Source: Deltaproteobacteria bacterium (GTDB taxonomy: Bacteria; Desulfobacterota; Anaeroferrophillalia; Anaeroferrophillales; Tharpellaceae). From it: 64,000 bases of DNA. Shown in pieces: positions 38,207 through 51,128 of the stretch. The notes beneath the pieces were generated by a model. It ran no database searches, was not told the origin of the DNA, and saw only the letters and a list, made by a program, of their open reading frames with translations. The DNA is taken from the NCBI GenBank assembly GCA_016938065.1, contig JAFGVI010000118.1, positions 1 to 64,000 of the forward strand. Direction: 5' to 3'. The stretch's first letter is position 1. Each line of letters starts with the position of its first letter. The position numbers and the translations under genes were made by a program.

Positions 38207-39265
38207 TTACATATTCTGACAACTGACTCTTGAGCCCCAACAGCCGGTAGCCACCCCTGAAAATAATGCCTCAAAGGCGAGTTTAAGATTAATATTAACC
38301 GCCTGTCCTCGCTCAATATCGAGTATCTGCTGACGTATTGCCAGAAGCTGCGCAATCCCCAATGCGGCAAACGAGCCAGCCTGATCACTCCAGCCGGCAA
38401 CAGCACAAACGGCAGCGGCTGCCGGACCGGCGCCGGCGATATTCAGTTCTGGAACCGGCTGCAGCCCCTGGGCAAAGAGCAGAGAATCATGCAGGAAATT
38501 ATGCAGAACGAAAAAAACAACCTCTAACGATTCACTGACACTGACCTCTTCCGCCAGATCAAGCGCCTGCAGCAGAGAGCGCCCGGGCAAGCTTGCAAAA
38601 CGCTCAACTAAGGCCTTACCCCAACGCAGATTTTCTACCTCAAGGAAAAACCGGGCCCGCTCCATACTGCCGCCGGACCAGGCGGCGGCCTCCTCCAGCG
38701 GAACTTCCGCGACCTCTCCGGCGCCCCTCTGCCGGGCCAGTATCTGCATAATAATTGCCCCGGACAAAGCAACAAAAGGCAGCACCAGACAACGCGAGAG
38801 CACCGTCGCCGGCAAAAGGTTGTGACAATGGCTGAGCAGAATAAAAGAGACCGTCGCCGCCGGTTCCTCCAGAGTCTTGAGCAGAGCGTTGGCGGCTGTT
38901 TGATTAAGCAGATGCGCATCCTTGATAATCACGATCCGACGCGCGCCCACCATCGGCACAAAACTGATAAACTCCTGAATTTCGCGAATCTGGTCGATCT
39001 TGATCTGACGTTTTTCGGGCTCAACCAGTAAAAGATCGGGATAGCGCTGACGCCTGATCTGCAGACATGAGGGACAATGCCCGCAGGCGTCCCCATTCAC
39101 TTTTTCCGGACAGTTCAAGGCTTCAACCAGCAAAAGCGCAGCTGAAGCCTTGCCCACCCCCGGGGGCCCGACAAAAAGCAGAGCCGGAGGCAGGCGGTCA
39201 CTTCGCACAATTAAAGAGAGTCGCTCTCGGACCAGATCCTGGCCTAGAAGATCAGCTAACGGCAT
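38207..39265 (-). CDS. holB: DNA polymerase III delta-prime subunit
   Basis: 352 residues of clamp-loader AAA+ fold. Degraded P-loop GPPGVGKAS near residue 33, zinc module CGHCPSCLQIRRQRYPD (about 60-78), DAHLLNQTAANALLKTLEEP (Walker B region and SRC-preceding helix), and LLSHCHNLLPATVLSRC (the SRC motif). It starts inside the end of tmk (14-bp overlap), a common pairing. Delta-prime subunits are usually inactive ATPases; here the Lys is kept but Thr/Ser context differs. Confidence 0.93.
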   Translation of the reverse strand: MPLADLLGQDLVRERLSLIVRSDRLPPALLFVGPPGVGKASAALLLVEALNCPEKVNGDACGHCPSCLQIRRQRYPDLLLVEPEKRQIKIDQIREIQEFISFVPMVGARRIVIIKDAHLLNQTAANALLKTLEEPAATVSFILLSHCHNLLPATVLSRCLVLPFVALSGAIIMQILARQRGAGEVAEVPLEEAAAWSGGSMERARFFLEVENLRWGKALVERFASLPGRSLLQALDLAEEVSVSESLEVVFFVLHNFLHDSLLFAQGLQPVPELNIAGAGPAAAAVCAVAGWSDQAGSFAALGIAQLLAIRQQILDIERGQAVNINLKLAFEALFSGVATGCWGSRVSCQNM

Positions 39266-39923
39266 CTTGCAATATCAGCTTCTGCCATATGTCATTGTGA
39301 ATCATTGCTATCTCACGATCGGCATCAATCACCCGGAAACGTTCCTTTGCGACATCAGCCAACACCAGAAAACCCTGACGCACCCGACTATGAAAATCGA
39401 GATGACGCTGTTCAAAACGATCCGCCACCCCAACCACTCCGCTCTCCAGATTACGCTGACGCGCACGTTCAAGACCCCTGTCTGCCGGGCAGTCAAGCAC
39501 AAAGGTCAACTGCGGCCAAAAGTCGCCGACCACCAGACGATTCAAACGTTCAATCAGGGAAGTTTCAACTTCATCACGGGCAAAACCCTGATAGACCCAG
39601 GTCGAATCGACATAACGATCAACCAGCACCAGGGCCCCGCGCTGCAGGGCAGGAGCTATAACCAGGCGACAATGCTCCCGGCGATCGGCCAGGTAAAGAA
39701 GCAGCTCCGTTAATGAATCGGGGCTGTACACCGGATCCAGAAGGATTTTTCTAAGTTCCAGACCTAAGGGCGTGGCGCCGGGTTCCCGTGACAGGACAAC
39801 CTCTTTCCCCGCAGCCCGTAACCGCTCGGCCAACAGAGCAATCTGCGTTGATTTCCCGCAACCTTCAATCCCTTCAAAAGAGATCAGGGTGCCGGCCGCC
39901 GGTTTTTTAATTCCGGACGTCAT
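39252..39923 (-). CDS. tmk: thymidylate kinase
   Basis: 223 residues. P-loop FEGIEGCGKSTQ (about 16-27), the DRX region LVDRYVDSTWVYQG with catalytic Arg, and a LID region RQRNLESGVVG. SREPGATPLG is the family's nucleotide-base contact. It phosphorylates dTMP to dTDP. Overlaps mltB by 17 bp at its start and holB by 14 bp at its end. Confidence 0.97.
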   Translation of the reverse strand: MTSGIKKPAAGTLISFEGIEGCGKSTQIALLAERLRAAGKEVVLSREPGATPLGLELRKILLDPVYSPDSLTELLLYLADRREHCRLVIAPALQRGALVLVDRYVDSTWVYQGFARDEVETSLIERLNRLVVGDFWPQLTFVLDCPADRGLERARQRNLESGVVGVADRFEQRHLDFHSRVRQGFLVLADVAKERFRVIDADREIAMIHNDIWQKLILQDAVS

Positions 39924-40788
39924 GTTCCTGCACGTCGCGCAAACGATAGGCCAGTTCTACTACTGTCGCGCAATAGAGCTGGCTGTGATTATAACTCCAG
40001 ATTACTTTTTCCCGCGCCCCGCGATCCATTTCCGCCCGCCAGCCATTGACTTTAAGATAATTGGCGACACTGGCCGCAGCATCCTTGACATCATAAAGAT
40101 CAATCAGCCCGTCACCATTACCATCGACCGCATAGCTGAGACAGCTGCTGGGAATAAACTGACAGATACCGAAGGCCCCGGCCCACGAACCTTTGACTTT
40201 TTCAACCTCAAGATGATCGGCCAAACGCAGCAAAGAGACCAGCTGGGCGTAGCCCCAGGCCGATTTTTTCCGGGCCCGACGCTTCAGCCAGCGGTAATCA
40301 AGATCAGGATATTGAAGAAGCAGATCCCGGTAAACTTTCTGCAGATGTTCCTCCTGACTGCAGGAGGCCAGGGAAGCATAAACCTTAAGCAGACTATAGC
40401 GGCCGGGATAACGGCCCAGATCGGACTCAATCAGAAAAATAGCCGTCACCAGCTCGGCTTCAACCCCATATTTTTTTTCCAGCTCCCTTATCCATTGCTG
40501 GTTTTCATCAAGAAAAGCCCGCACCTTCCGCACCGATTCCGGGGCTAGAAAACGCTCGTAAGCCGCTTTATACTCAACCTGTTTCAGGTTTTTTGCTATT
40601 ATCGCCGTATCGACCTGCAGATGTTCACCCTGAAAAAGGCGCGCCAGCAGATCTTTATCAAGGCCCTTCTCCGCTGCCAGCCGTGAATGGAGCGCGGCCT
40701 CAGCGAAAACCACAACCGCCCCCGGCCCCAGTATCATGAGCAGGCTCAACCCGAAAAGGAGATAATTAATCCTGAATTTCATCAACAC
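39907..40788 (-). CDS. mltB: MltB-family lytic murein transglycosylase
   Basis: 293 residues with an N-terminal signal/anchor helix (about 8-29). The catalytic Glu lies in TAIFLIESDLGRYPGRY; later SWAGAFGICQFIPSSCLSYAVDGNGDG is the family's substrate-groove signature. It cleaves peptidoglycan to anhydro-muropeptides in the periplasm. Starts GTG (40788) with ATG two codons later. No lipobox is seen, so it may be soluble or anchored by the helix. First gene of the tmk-holB operon. Confidence 0.9.
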   Translation of the reverse strand: MLMKFRINYLLFGLSLLMILGPGAVVVFAEAALHSRLAAEKGLDKDLLARLFQGEHLQVDTAIIAKNLKQVEYKAAYERFLAPESVRKVRAFLDENQQWIRELEKKYGVEAELVTAIFLIESDLGRYPGRYSLLKVYASLASCSQEEHLQKVYRDLLLQYPDLDYRWLKRRARKKSAWGYAQLVSLLRLADHLEVEKVKGSWAGAFGICQFIPSSCLSYAVDGNGDGLIDLYDVKDAAASVANYLKVNGWRAEMDRGAREKVIWSYNHSQLYCATVVELAYRLRDVQEHDVRN

Positions 40789-40993
40789 CGGAAAGTTTCT
40801 CTTGAGTTAAAAGCATAATTTATCAATACTAACAATAAGCTGAAAAAAAATCTATAAAAATACTTGAACTTGGCACGACAATTTGTTACTTAGACGATAT
40901 TCAAGCATGCTTATACTGCATCTATCAGAGCTTCGAATGCAGATTTACAAGCCTTCATCTTTTTCTGACTCAACTCCCTAAGGAGATTACGCC

Positions 40994-41455
40994 GTGGATG
41001 TTCGCTACATAAACCCTTTCATCGAAGGTACCATCAACGTTTTGAAAACCATGGCCTTCATCTCTTCCCGACCCGGCAAGCCCTATATTAAAAAAAACCA
41101 GGCGGCGACCGGCGATATCACAGGTATAATCGGCCTGGCTGGAGACAAAGAGGGTTCTCTCTCAATCACTTTTACCTTTCCCTGTATCAAAGCGGTACTC
41201 GAAAAAATGCTGGGCGAAGTGCATGACGACCTCAATGAGGACGTCACCGATGCGGTCGGCGAAATCACCAACATGATCTGCGGCGATGCCCGCAACAAGC
41301 TGGAAGCCCAGAACATTAATCTTTCAGCCGGAATCCCCACCATCATTACCGGTCAGGGCCACACCATCTCCCACGTCACCAAATCGGCAATTGTCGTTCT
41401 GCCTTTCACCACTGACTTCGGCAATTTCTCCCTGGAATTTGCTTTTATAGATTAA
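40994..41455 (+). CDS. CheX-like phosphatase-fold protein
   Basis: 153 residues starting with GTG behind GGAG. The fold and active-site pattern of CheX are visible: DAVGEITNMICGDARNKLEAQ, containing the E-x2-N motif that dephosphorylates CheY-P. N-terminal VRYINPFIEGTINVLKTMAF is also typical. It stands alone, with no chemotaxis genes adjacent, so its target may be a CheY-like receiver elsewhere. The 205-bp upstream region holds no other gene. Confidence 0.88.
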   Translation: MDVRYINPFIEGTINVLKTMAFISSRPGKPYIKKNQAATGDITGIIGLAGDKEGSLSITFTFPCIKAVLEKMLGEVHDDLNEDVTDAVGEITNMICGDARNKLEAQNINLSAGIPTIITGQGHTISHVTKSAIVVLPFTTDFGNFSLEFAFID

Positions 41456-41530
41456 CTGCTCCTGCAAACCTTTTTACTTTAACCGGATAACAACCTACCA
41501 GACAAGAGCCGGGAGGGACAGAAGCGGCTT

Positions 41531-42589
41531 TTAAACCGCCTGGCCGGCGACAGCTTCGCGCAATTGACCGCAGGCGGCGCTGATATCGGCACCTTTACTG
41601 CGCCGGGTCATCACCGTCAGATGATGGCGCTGCAGATACTCCATAAAGGCGGTTATCTGTTTTTGCCCGGGCTTTTTAAAAGGCAGTTCGGGATGTTCGT
41701 TGAAGGGAATAAGATTGATTTTAACGGGCAGTGATCCAACGAGCTCGACCAGACGACGGGCGTCATCCAGGGAATCATTAAGATCGGCAAAAAGAATATA
41801 TTCGAAGGTTATACGACGCTGATTGGTATGCGGATAACTGCGACAGGCCGCCAGCAGCGCGGCCAGATTATAACGCCGATTAATCGGCATCAACTGACTG
41901 CGCAAAACATCATCCGCGGCATTCAGTGAAATCGCCAGAGAAACCTCAATACGCTGGCCCAGCTCAACAATTTTAGGAGCAACACCGCAGCTGGAAAGGG
42001 TTATCCGGCGGCTGGAAAACTGCAGGCCGTCGTCATATTTCATAATCTCCAGAGCCTTCACCACCTCGGCAAAGTTGTCCAGGGGCTCGCCCATCCCCAT
42101 CAGCACAATATTGGTGATCGTCCCCCGGGCCAGACCGCTGTCGACAATCTCAGCCACCTGAATCACCTGATCGACGATCTCAGCGGCACTGAGCTGTCTG
42201 GCAAAGCCGGAACGGCCGGTCAGACAGAAACTGCAGCCCATGCGGCAACCGACCTGGGTTGAGAGACAGAGGGTCGACCGGTTTTTATCGTTGATCAGCA
42301 CCGTCTCAACCGTATGTCCGTCTTCTAGCTGAAAAAGAAATTTGCGCGTACCATCATCAGCCAGCTGTTCGCTGCGACACTCAATCCGACCGATGTAAGA
42401 GAATTCATGCAGACGCTCCCGGCAACTTCGCGAAAGATTACTCATCTGCTCAATATCGGTAACCCGCTGGCGGTAGAGCCAGCGAATAACCTGATCGGCC
42501 CGATAACGCTCTTTGCCGATCCCGGCAAGCTGCTCTGCCAATTCGGCCCGGCTTAAGCCTTTAAGGTTCAGTTTACACGATTCCGTCAT
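41531..42589 (-). CDS. rlmN: dual-specificity rRNA/tRNA methyltransferase RlmN
   Basis: 352 residues; radical SAM enzyme that methylates C2 of A2503 in 23S rRNA and A37 in tRNA. Cluster motif CRMGCSFCLTGRSGF near 115, GMGEPLDN near 165, RRITLSSCGVAP, and the catalytic C-terminal Cys near GADISAACGQLR. Overlaps the activator gene by 4 bp (ATGA). Confidence 0.97.
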   Translation of the reverse strand: MTESCKLNLKGLSRAELAEQLAGIGKERYRADQVIRWLYRQRVTDIEQMSNLSRSCRERLHEFSYIGRIECRSEQLADDGTRKFLFQLEDGHTVETVLINDKNRSTLCLSTQVGCRMGCSFCLTGRSGFARQLSAAEIVDQVIQVAEIVDSGLARGTITNIVLMGMGEPLDNFAEVVKALEIMKYDDGLQFSSRRITLSSCGVAPKIVELGQRIEVSLAISLNAADDVLRSQLMPINRRYNLAALLAACRSYPHTNQRRITFEYILFADLNDSLDDARRLVELVGSLPVKINLIPFNEHPELPFKKPGQKQITAFMEYLQRHHLTVMTRRSKGADISAACGQLREAVAGQAV

Positions 42590-44001
42590 CTGTTTTTTAA
42601 CCAGCGGGCATTAGCCAGACCGAGCTGTTTAACCTTGTAGTTCATCACCCGCTTGCTGATGCCCAGCATCACCGCGGCATCCTTCTGCACCCAGTTACAG
42701 GCTTTCAGGGTTTCCACAATCAGGGAACGTTCCATCTCTTCGAGTTTTAATCCCTGCAGGGGAATTGCGAAAAGCGGATCAGGCTCGTCCTCACCTTCCT
42801 GACAGATCCCCTTCAGAAAGAGCAGATCCGACTTGACAATCTCGGAACCGTCACTCATCAGAACGGCCCGTTCAATACAGTTCTGCAGCTCCCGAACATT
42901 GCCCGGCCAGTGATGCTGCTGCAGAAAACGGGCCGCCTCCGGATGCAGGGTGGCGGTGTTCTTTTTCAGATCGGCAGCAAACTTACGAATAAAGGACTCG
43001 GCCAAAAGCGGAATATCTTCACGCCTTTCACGCAGCGGCGGCAGGTGAACGTTGATAACATTGATCCGATAGAAAAGATCTTCACGAAAATCGCCTTCGC
43101 GAATGATTTTGGCCAGATCTTTATTGGAGGCCGAGATAATGCGGGCATCAACCTTAATGGTTTTGTCGCCGCCTAAACGCTCAAACTCTTTCTCCTGCAG
43201 CACCCGCAGCAGTTTAGCCTGAGTCGCAAGGCTCATATCACCAATTTCATCCAGAAAGAGGGTCCCCCGGTCGGCCTGCTCAAAGCGCCCGATACGCTGG
43301 CGGCTGGCTCCGGTGTAGGCCCCTTTTTCATGACCGAAGAGTTCACTCTCTAAAAGATTATCATGCAGAGCGGCGCAGTTGACCTTGATAAAACTTTTCG
43401 CCGCCCGGGGGCTGCTGTAGTGAATCGCCCCGGCAACCAGCTCTTTACCGGTGCCGGTCTCGCCCGAAATCAGAATACTGGCATTACTGTTCGCAACCCG
43501 GCCGAGCAGAGCAAAAACCTGCTTGATCGCCGGGCTCTCACCGATAAAATTTTCAAACCGATAAATGATATTGCGCTCATGGCGCAGATAGGTAAGTTCA
43601 TGCTCATAAAATCTGACTTTCAGAGCCTTTTCCAGCCGCAGACAGAGTTCATCAAGACCATAGGGACGCTGAATAAAATCTGCAGCGCCGGCCCGCATCA
43701 CCGCGGCGACATCATCAACCGAACTGGCGGCAGCCATGAGCACGACCACCGTGGAAGAGAGAATCGCCTCCTGGCCGAGAAGAAATTCGAAACCGCAGCC
43801 CGCAAGCTGACTGACCTCAGCCAACAGGAGCTGATAGGATGATTTATTAAGCAGAGCCCGGGCCTGGTCTCCATTGTCAACCTCATCAACATGGTAATCC
43901 AGCCCCCGCAAAGCGGCGGCGGTCTCCTGCCGGATCCGGCTTTTACGATCGACGATAAGAATACGGCCGGCTTGGCCTACGGCCAGATCTTCTACTCCCA
44001 C
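42586..44001 (-). CDS. sigma-54-dependent activator with degenerate receiver domain
   Basis: 471 residues: receiver domain (about 13-125), AAA+ domain (about 150-385) and Fis-type HTH (about 430-468). AAA+ motifs: GETGTGKE, the sigma-54 loop as [14 protein letters not shown], and [10 protein letters not shown]. In the receiver the phospho-acceptor Asp is replaced by Glu (LLLAEVSQ), one acidic-pocket residue by Arg (IVDRKSR), the switch Thr by Ala (VLMAAA) and the Lys by Arg (FIQRPY). It may act without phosphorylation. GTG start inside guaA's end (10-bp overlap). No histidine kinase is nearby. DNA targets unknown. Confidence 0.92.
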   Translation of the reverse strand: MGVEDLAVGQAGRILIVDRKSRIRQETAAALRGLDYHVDEVDNGDQARALLNKSSYQLLLAEVSQLAGCGFEFLLGQEAILSSTVVVLMAAASSVDDVAAVMRAGAADFIQRPYGLDELCLRLEKALKVRFYEHELTYLRHERNIIYRFENFIGESPAIKQVFALLGRVANSNASILISGETGTGKELVAGAIHYSSPRAAKSFIKVNCAALHDNLLESELFGHEKGAYTGASRQRIGRFEQADRGTLFLDEIGDMSLATQAKLLRVLQEKEFERLGGDKTIKVDARIISASNKDLAKIIREGDFREDLFYRINVINVHLPPLRERREDIPLLAESFIRKFAADLKKNTATLHPEAARFLQQHHWPGNVRELQNCIERAVLMSDGSEIVKSDLLFLKGICQEGEDEPDPLFAIPLQGLKLEEMERSLIVETLKACNWVQKDAAVMLGISKRVMNYKVKQLGLANARWLKNR

Positions 44002-45542
44002 TCGATTGTCCCCGGCGGTTTGGAGGAGATGTCGTAAACTACGCGATTGACTCCTCTGACTTCATTGATGATGCGATTCGCGATCCGCCCTAAAAGATCA
44101 TAGGGCATTCGGAACCAGTCTGCCGTCATGCCATCGACACTGTTGACCGCCCGTAAGGCGATAACCTTTTCATAGGTTCGTTCATCCCCCATGACACCAA
44201 CCGTTTTTACCGGAATCAGAACCGCAAAAGCCTGCCAGATTTCATGATAGAGTCCGGCCTTACGGATCTCTTCAATAAAAATGGTGTCCGCCTGACGCAG
44301 GATATCAAGCCGACCCTGAGTAATTTCGCCAATTACGCGGATAGCCAGCCCCGGCCCGGGAAAAGGATGCCGATCCACCACCTCTGAAGGAAGACCAAGT
44401 TCCCGGCCAACCTCGCGCACTTCATCTTTAAAAAGCTCCCGTAAAGGTTCAACCAGTTCAAGCTTCATATGTTCGGGCAAGCCCCCGACATTATGATGAC
44501 TTTTGATCACCGCCGAAGGCCCCTTAAAAGAGACACTCTCAATCACATCCGGATAGAGGGTCCCCTGGGCGAGAAAATCAACCCCTTCGAGCAACCCGGC
44601 CTGTTCTTCAAAAACCCGGATAAACTCATTACCGATAATCTTACGCTTTTTTTCCGGGTCCGTGACCCCGGCCAGGAGATCGAGAAAGGTTTGACTGGCA
44701 TCGACATAGCGCAGATTGATCTGAAAATGACGCCCAAACATCGCCTGCACCTGCTCCGCTTCATCCTGACGCAAGACCCCGTTATTGACAAAGATGCAGG
44801 TCAGCTGGTCGCCTAAAGCCCGGTGCAGCAACAGAGCTGCGACCGAAGAGTCGACCCCGCCGCTCAAACCTAAAATAACTTTGCCGGAATCGACCTGAGC
44901 CCGGATTGCAGCAATCGTGGTCTCGATAAAAGAGTGCATATTCCAGAGACCGTGGCAGTCACAGATGGCAAAGAGAAAATTTTTCAGAATCTGCCGCCCC
45001 GGTTTGGTGTGGACCACCTCGGGATGAAACTGCAGACCCCAGGCCTTTCTCTGAGAATCGGCAAAAGCGGCAATCGCGGCATTCTCCGTCGCCCCGATCG
45101 CGGTAAAACCGTCCGGCAGAGAGAGTACCTTATCGCCATGACTCATCCAGACCTGCTCCGGAAAATGCAGGCCCTCCCACAAGGGATCGGCCTGAAGAGA
45201 GTTCAGACTGGCCATGCCGAATTCGCGCTGTACGGAGTGGCCCACCACTCCCCCTAACTGTTCGGCAATCTCCTGCATGCCATAACAGATGCCGAGAATC
45301 GGCACCTTGAGCGCGAAAACCCCTTTATCGACATGAGGCGCGCAGCTGCCGTAGGTACTGGAGGGCCCGCCGGAGAAAATAATCCCGCGCGGTGAAAACT
45401 CCTTAATCCGTTCTAAAGAGAGATTATAGGGATGAATCTCACAATAAACCTTTTGTTCCCGCACCCGCCGGGCAATCAGTTGCGTATATTGAGAACCAAA
45501 ATCAAGAATGAGGATCTTCTCCTCATGAATATCAGGCTGCAT
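43992..45542 (-). CDS. guaA: GMP synthase (glutamine-hydrolysing)
   Basis: 516 residues. Class I glutamine amidotransferase domain (about 1-200) with nucleophile GICYGMQ and His/Glu in [10 protein letters not shown]; then the PP-loop [11 protein letters not shown] and the dimerisation domain ending in [13 protein letters not shown]. Converts XMP to GMP. It lies 90 bp after guaB in the purine block. Confidence 0.97.
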   Translation of the reverse strand: MQPDIHEEKILILDFGSQYTQLIARRVREQKVYCEIHPYNLSLERIKEFSPRGIIFSGGPSSTYGSCAPHVDKGVFALKVPILGICYGMQEIAEQLGGVVGHSVQREFGMASLNSLQADPLWEGLHFPEQVWMSHGDKVLSLPDGFTAIGATENAAIAAFADSQRKAWGLQFHPEVVHTKPGRQILKNFLFAICDCHGLWNMHSFIETTIAAIRAQVDSGKVILGLSGGVDSSVAALLLHRALGDQLTCIFVNNGVLRQDEAEQVQAMFGRHFQINLRYVDASQTFLDLLAGVTDPEKKRKIIGNEFIRVFEEQAGLLEGVDFLAQGTLYPDVIESVSFKGPSAVIKSHHNVGGLPEHMKLELVEPLRELFKDEVREVGRELGLPSEVVDRHPFPGPGLAIRVIGEITQGRLDILRQADTIFIEEIRKAGLYHEIWQAFAVLIPVKTVGVMGDERTYEKVIALRAVNSVDGMTADWFRMPYDLLGRIANRIINEVRGVNRVVYDISSKPPGTIEWE

Positions 45543-45603
45543 TATTTCTCCAGAATCAAAAAAACTGAACTTTTCCCCAAAACTTCAATAATTACGCAAT
45601 AAT

Positions 45604-45624
45604 AATTCGTAATTCGTAATTCGC
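45604..45624. repeat. 7-bp tandem repeat in the guaB-guaA gap
   Basis: AATTCGT twice, then AATTCGC. It lies in the 90-bp spacer between guaB and guaA and looks like simple-sequence slippage. No other signal is clear there. Confidence 0.7.
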
Positions 45625-45632
45625 ACTTACTC

Positions 45633-48028
<2,396 letters not shown>

Positions 48029-48114
48029 TCTATTATCATCCTCAATTAAAGAGAGGGAAAATTAATTAACAGCCGCATCGGCTTCGGTCATGACCGGGCC
48101 ATAATCCAGAAACA

Positions 48115-49797
48115 TTATTTTGCTCCGGCTACGGTTTCGCAGACATTAAAGCAGTGATCACCGATTTTTTCAAAATTAGTAAGCATATCAATAAAAACCA
48201 GACCCGGCACCACGGAACAGCGATCCTCGCTCAAACGTTCAATATGCCGGTTACGATAGCGATCCTCCAGAGAGTTGATACTGCTTTCCAGGGCTTTGGC
48301 CCGTACCATGAACCTCTCCTGTTTAGCGTTTTCCATACCGCTTATCATCAACTCGATAAATTCCCGCGACTTGGCCTTGATATTGGCAACCTCAGTCAGC
48401 GCTTCCTCACTGAATTCAATTTTCTGATCGTGCATCCGTTCAACCAGACGAATCAGGTTTTCGCAATGGTCTCCGAGACGCTCCAGGTTATTGACAATAT
48501 ACATCGTGGCATTGACCTCACGGGAGATTTCCGGCGTCGTCGAGAGCTGGGTTACATTAACAAGAAAATCCGTAATCTCCTTTTGCAGCATATCAACCGT
48601 ATTTTCTTTGCGATAGACCTTCTCGACCATCTTCTGAGAAAAGTTTTCAAAACACTCCATGGTCTGATCAAACATCCGCAGACAGAGACCGGCCATGCGC
48701 ATAGTTTCCTGGCGCGCCTGTGCCAGAGCCAGAGGCGGAGTGTCAAGCACCCGATTGTCGATAAAACGCAGATGATAAGAACTCTCCTCTTCCTCGCCGG
48801 CAGGCACCATCCAGATGCAGATTTTAGCCAGCACTCCGATCAGAGGAAGAAAAAGCAGACAGTTGAACACATTGAAAAAGGTATGAGCATTGGCCAGATG
48901 GCGGGCGATAAAGGGTTTATCGCCAATAGCCATGGCATACTGAGCAGCCTGCTGAGCGGTGGTCAGTACCATATCCGGAGCCCCGGGAGTAAATTTATCC
49001 ACCAGCTGCATGAACAGGGGAAAGAGCAGTATGACATAAACAACCCCTAAGACATTAATCATCGTATGGGCCCAGGCCGCACGCTTGGCCGAAACATTAG
49101 TCCCGATACTGGCCAGCAAAGCGGTTATGGTCGTGCCGATATTCTCCCCGAGAATCAAGCCCAGGCCACCTTCAAAGGTCAGCGCGCCGCTGGCTGCCAG
49201 AACCATGGTAATACCGACAGTGGCACTGGAACTCTGCAGAACAATAGTCAGCAGAGCTCCAGCCAGAACAGCCATGAGATGATTATGGCTGAATGAAACA
49301 AAAGCTTCTTGAAAAAAAGGCTGGGTTTTGAGCACCGAAAGCCCGTCCTTCAAGATATCGAGGCCATAAAAAAGCATCCCGAAACCAAGCAGTATTTCTC
49401 CGAAATACTGCCAGCGGCGATTGCGGGAGAAAAATTTAAGAGCCACACCGATGCCGATCGCCGGCAGTGCATAATGCGTTACCTTGAAGGCAATCATCTG
49501 GCCGGTTATCGTGGTTCCGATATTGGCCCCCAGAATAACCCCGATCGCCTGCATCAGATTCATCAGACCGGCATTGACAAAGCCCACCACCATTACGGTT
49601 GTGGCACTGCTGCTCTGAACAATGGCCGTTACCGTGGTGCCGACCAGAAACGCGGAAATCCGGTTAGTCGTCAAGGTTTCAAGTACTTGCCGCAGGCGAT
49701 TGCCGGCCGCCTTCTGCAAGCCTTCCGACATGACTTTCATGCCGTAGAGAAAAAGCCCGAGACCACCAAGAAAAGAAAACACCATTGCTTGAATCAT
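48115..49797 (-). CDS. Na+/phosphate cotransporter family protein with PhoU-like domain
   Basis: 560 residues. Two inverted NptA/Na-Pi repeats carry the QSSS motif: VQSSSATTVMVVGFVNAG (about 60) and LQSSSATVGITMVLAASG (about 180). About eight membrane segments are followed by a cytoplasmic PhoU-like helical domain (about 340-560). Transports phosphate with sodium or responds to it. No strong ribosome site is visible. Precedes fbp by 86 bp. Confidence 0.92.
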   Translation of the reverse strand: MIQAMVFSFLGGLGLFLYGMKVMSEGLQKAAGNRLRQVLETLTTNRISAFLVGTTVTAIVQSSSATTVMVVGFVNAGLMNLMQAIGVILGANIGTTITGQMIAFKVTHYALPAIGIGVALKFFSRNRRWQYFGEILLGFGMLFYGLDILKDGLSVLKTQPFFQEAFVSFSHNHLMAVLAGALLTIVLQSSSATVGITMVLAASGALTFEGGLGLILGENIGTTITALLASIGTNVSAKRAAWAHTMINVLGVVYVILLFPLFMQLVDKFTPGAPDMVLTTAQQAAQYAMAIGDKPFIARHLANAHTFFNVFNCLLFLPLIGVLAKICIWMVPAGEEEESSYHLRFIDNRVLDTPPLALAQARQETMRMAGLCLRMFDQTMECFENFSQKMVEKVYRKENTVDMLQKEITDFLVNVTQLSTTPEISREVNATMYIVNNLERLGDHCENLIRLVERMHDQKIEFSEEALTEVANIKAKSREFIELMISGMENAKQERFMVRAKALESSINSLEDRYRNRHIERLSEDRCSVVPGLVFIDMLTNFEKIGDHCFNVCETVAGAK

Positions 49798-49919
49798 TTA
49801 GAACAGCCCCATCACTTCTGGATTACTCAATTAATTTTAGCTTAATGAGCAGGCCATAGTTACAATATCTCAAATATTTGATTGACGATTGCCGAACCGA
49901 CGGAGTTCACAATCGCCAT

Positions 49920-51116
49920 CTAGCGAACCAGTTCCCGCAAAGCCACAATCTCGACCCCGGCTTCTCTTGCCATCTCCGGCAGTAAACGCAGTGCCGCAGC
50001 CGTCTCCTCATAAGGGTGGCCGATAGCAACAGAACTCCCTTTAACTTTGGCAACCTCAATAAGGGCCTTAAGCTCTTCCCGGATATGACCGATATCCTTC
50101 ACATTATCGAGAAAAATATCCCGTTGCAGGGCCGGAACCCCACATTCGACGGCACTCTTATAGGCAACACTGGAGGCTATCGTACGACTGTCTAAGAAAA
50201 ACAGGCGGCGACCTTTGAGCACCTGCATCACCTGAGCCATTTTTCGGGCATCGGCAGTCAGGCGTGAACCCATGTGGTTGTTGATGCCGACAATACCCGG
50301 CAAAGACTGCAAATCGGTAACCAGAGTCGAACTTAACTGATCCGCATTCATACAGCTCAGGAGAGCTCCGGGACCGGGATCAACCGCCGGATAGCCCTGC
50401 GGCTCCATCGGGGCATGCAGAATAATATCCCGCTGGTGATCATTTAGATAAGCCGCCACTTTATGTGAATTTTTCAACAGAGGAAAAACTGCAAACGTCA
50501 GAGGCAGCGGCAGAGCGACAAATTCAGCCGCCTGCTCCAGACTGCGGCCGAGATCGTCGATAACTATAGCCAGACGCGGGCCCGGGACATCAGAGTCCGA
50601 ACCCGCTTTCGCGCCGACCTCGACAAAAGTGCCGACGGCCACAACCTCTTCCCCCTCCAGAATCAAGAGATTGAGCGTGGCGCGACTCTTATCAAGATAG
50701 ATCAGCACGCGGAAATCAAGCTCCCGCCGGAAAAAATCCTTCTCCGCATCCAGCACCTGAGCCAGAGCAGCCAGATCCAGGCAGTGTCCGCGTAAACCCA
50801 AACGCCGCCACTCATGGGCACCGTGGCGCACAACCTCCCAATGGTGCTCGACCTCGACCGGCGGACGACAAGCCGCCAGCCGCTCCTCCAGCTGACGCAA
50901 ACCTTCTTCCAGACTCTCCCGCTCCCGTCCTGGTGCCCGATGATTTTCCAATTCGGAAGTAACCTGCGGGCCTGAATCTGTTGACAGCGGCGGCCGCGAC
51001 AGCCGACCGGCCAGCAGATAACCAAGAAGAAAAAAAAGCGCAACCCCAGCCCCGACTGAGCCGGCAAACAGCAGGCGTCGCCGCAAGGGGACATTCGGAC
51101 CGGGCTTTTTTTTCAT
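49920..51116 (-). CDS. divergent polysaccharide deacetylase family protein
   Basis: 398 residues with an N-terminal anchor helix (about 14-34), a helical linker, and a C-terminal NodB-like barrel (about 175-398): LAIVIDDLGRSLEQAAEF, HAPMEPQGYPAVDPGPGAL, GINNHMGSRLTAD, FFLDSRT, AIGHPYEET, cited in short pieces. The pattern is that of the DUF610 divergent deacetylases often found after ctpA and envC. It likely trims cell-wall or polysaccharide. Ends the ftsEX-envC-ctpA unit. Confidence 0.9.
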   Translation of the reverse strand: MKKKPGPNVPLRRRLLFAGSVGAGVALFFLLGYLLAGRLSRPPLSTDSGPQVTSELENHRAPGRERESLEEGLRQLEERLAACRPPVEVEHHWEVVRHGAHEWRRLGLRGHCLDLAALAQVLDAEKDFFRRELDFRVLIYLDKSRATLNLLILEGEEVVAVGTFVEVGAKAGSDSDVPGPRLAIVIDDLGRSLEQAAEFVALPLPLTFAVFPLLKNSHKVAAYLNDHQRDIILHAPMEPQGYPAVDPGPGALLSCMNADQLSSTLVTDLQSLPGIVGINNHMGSRLTADARKMAQVMQVLKGRRLFFLDSRTIASSVAYKSAVECGVPALQRDIFLDNVKDIGHIREELKALIEVAKVKGSSVAIGHPYEETAAALRLLPEMAREAGVEIVALRELVR

Positions 51117-51128
51117 CAGTGGGATCGC

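Noticed and set aside
40871-40887. sigma-54-like promoter upstream of the CheX-like gene (TGGCACG...TTTGTT)
   Set aside because: The -24 half is good but the -12 GC is absent at the required spacing; it reads TG or GT.
49860-49919. terminator after the deacetylase gene (CGATTG/CAATCG)
   Set aside because: Short stem, long loop and no T-tract.
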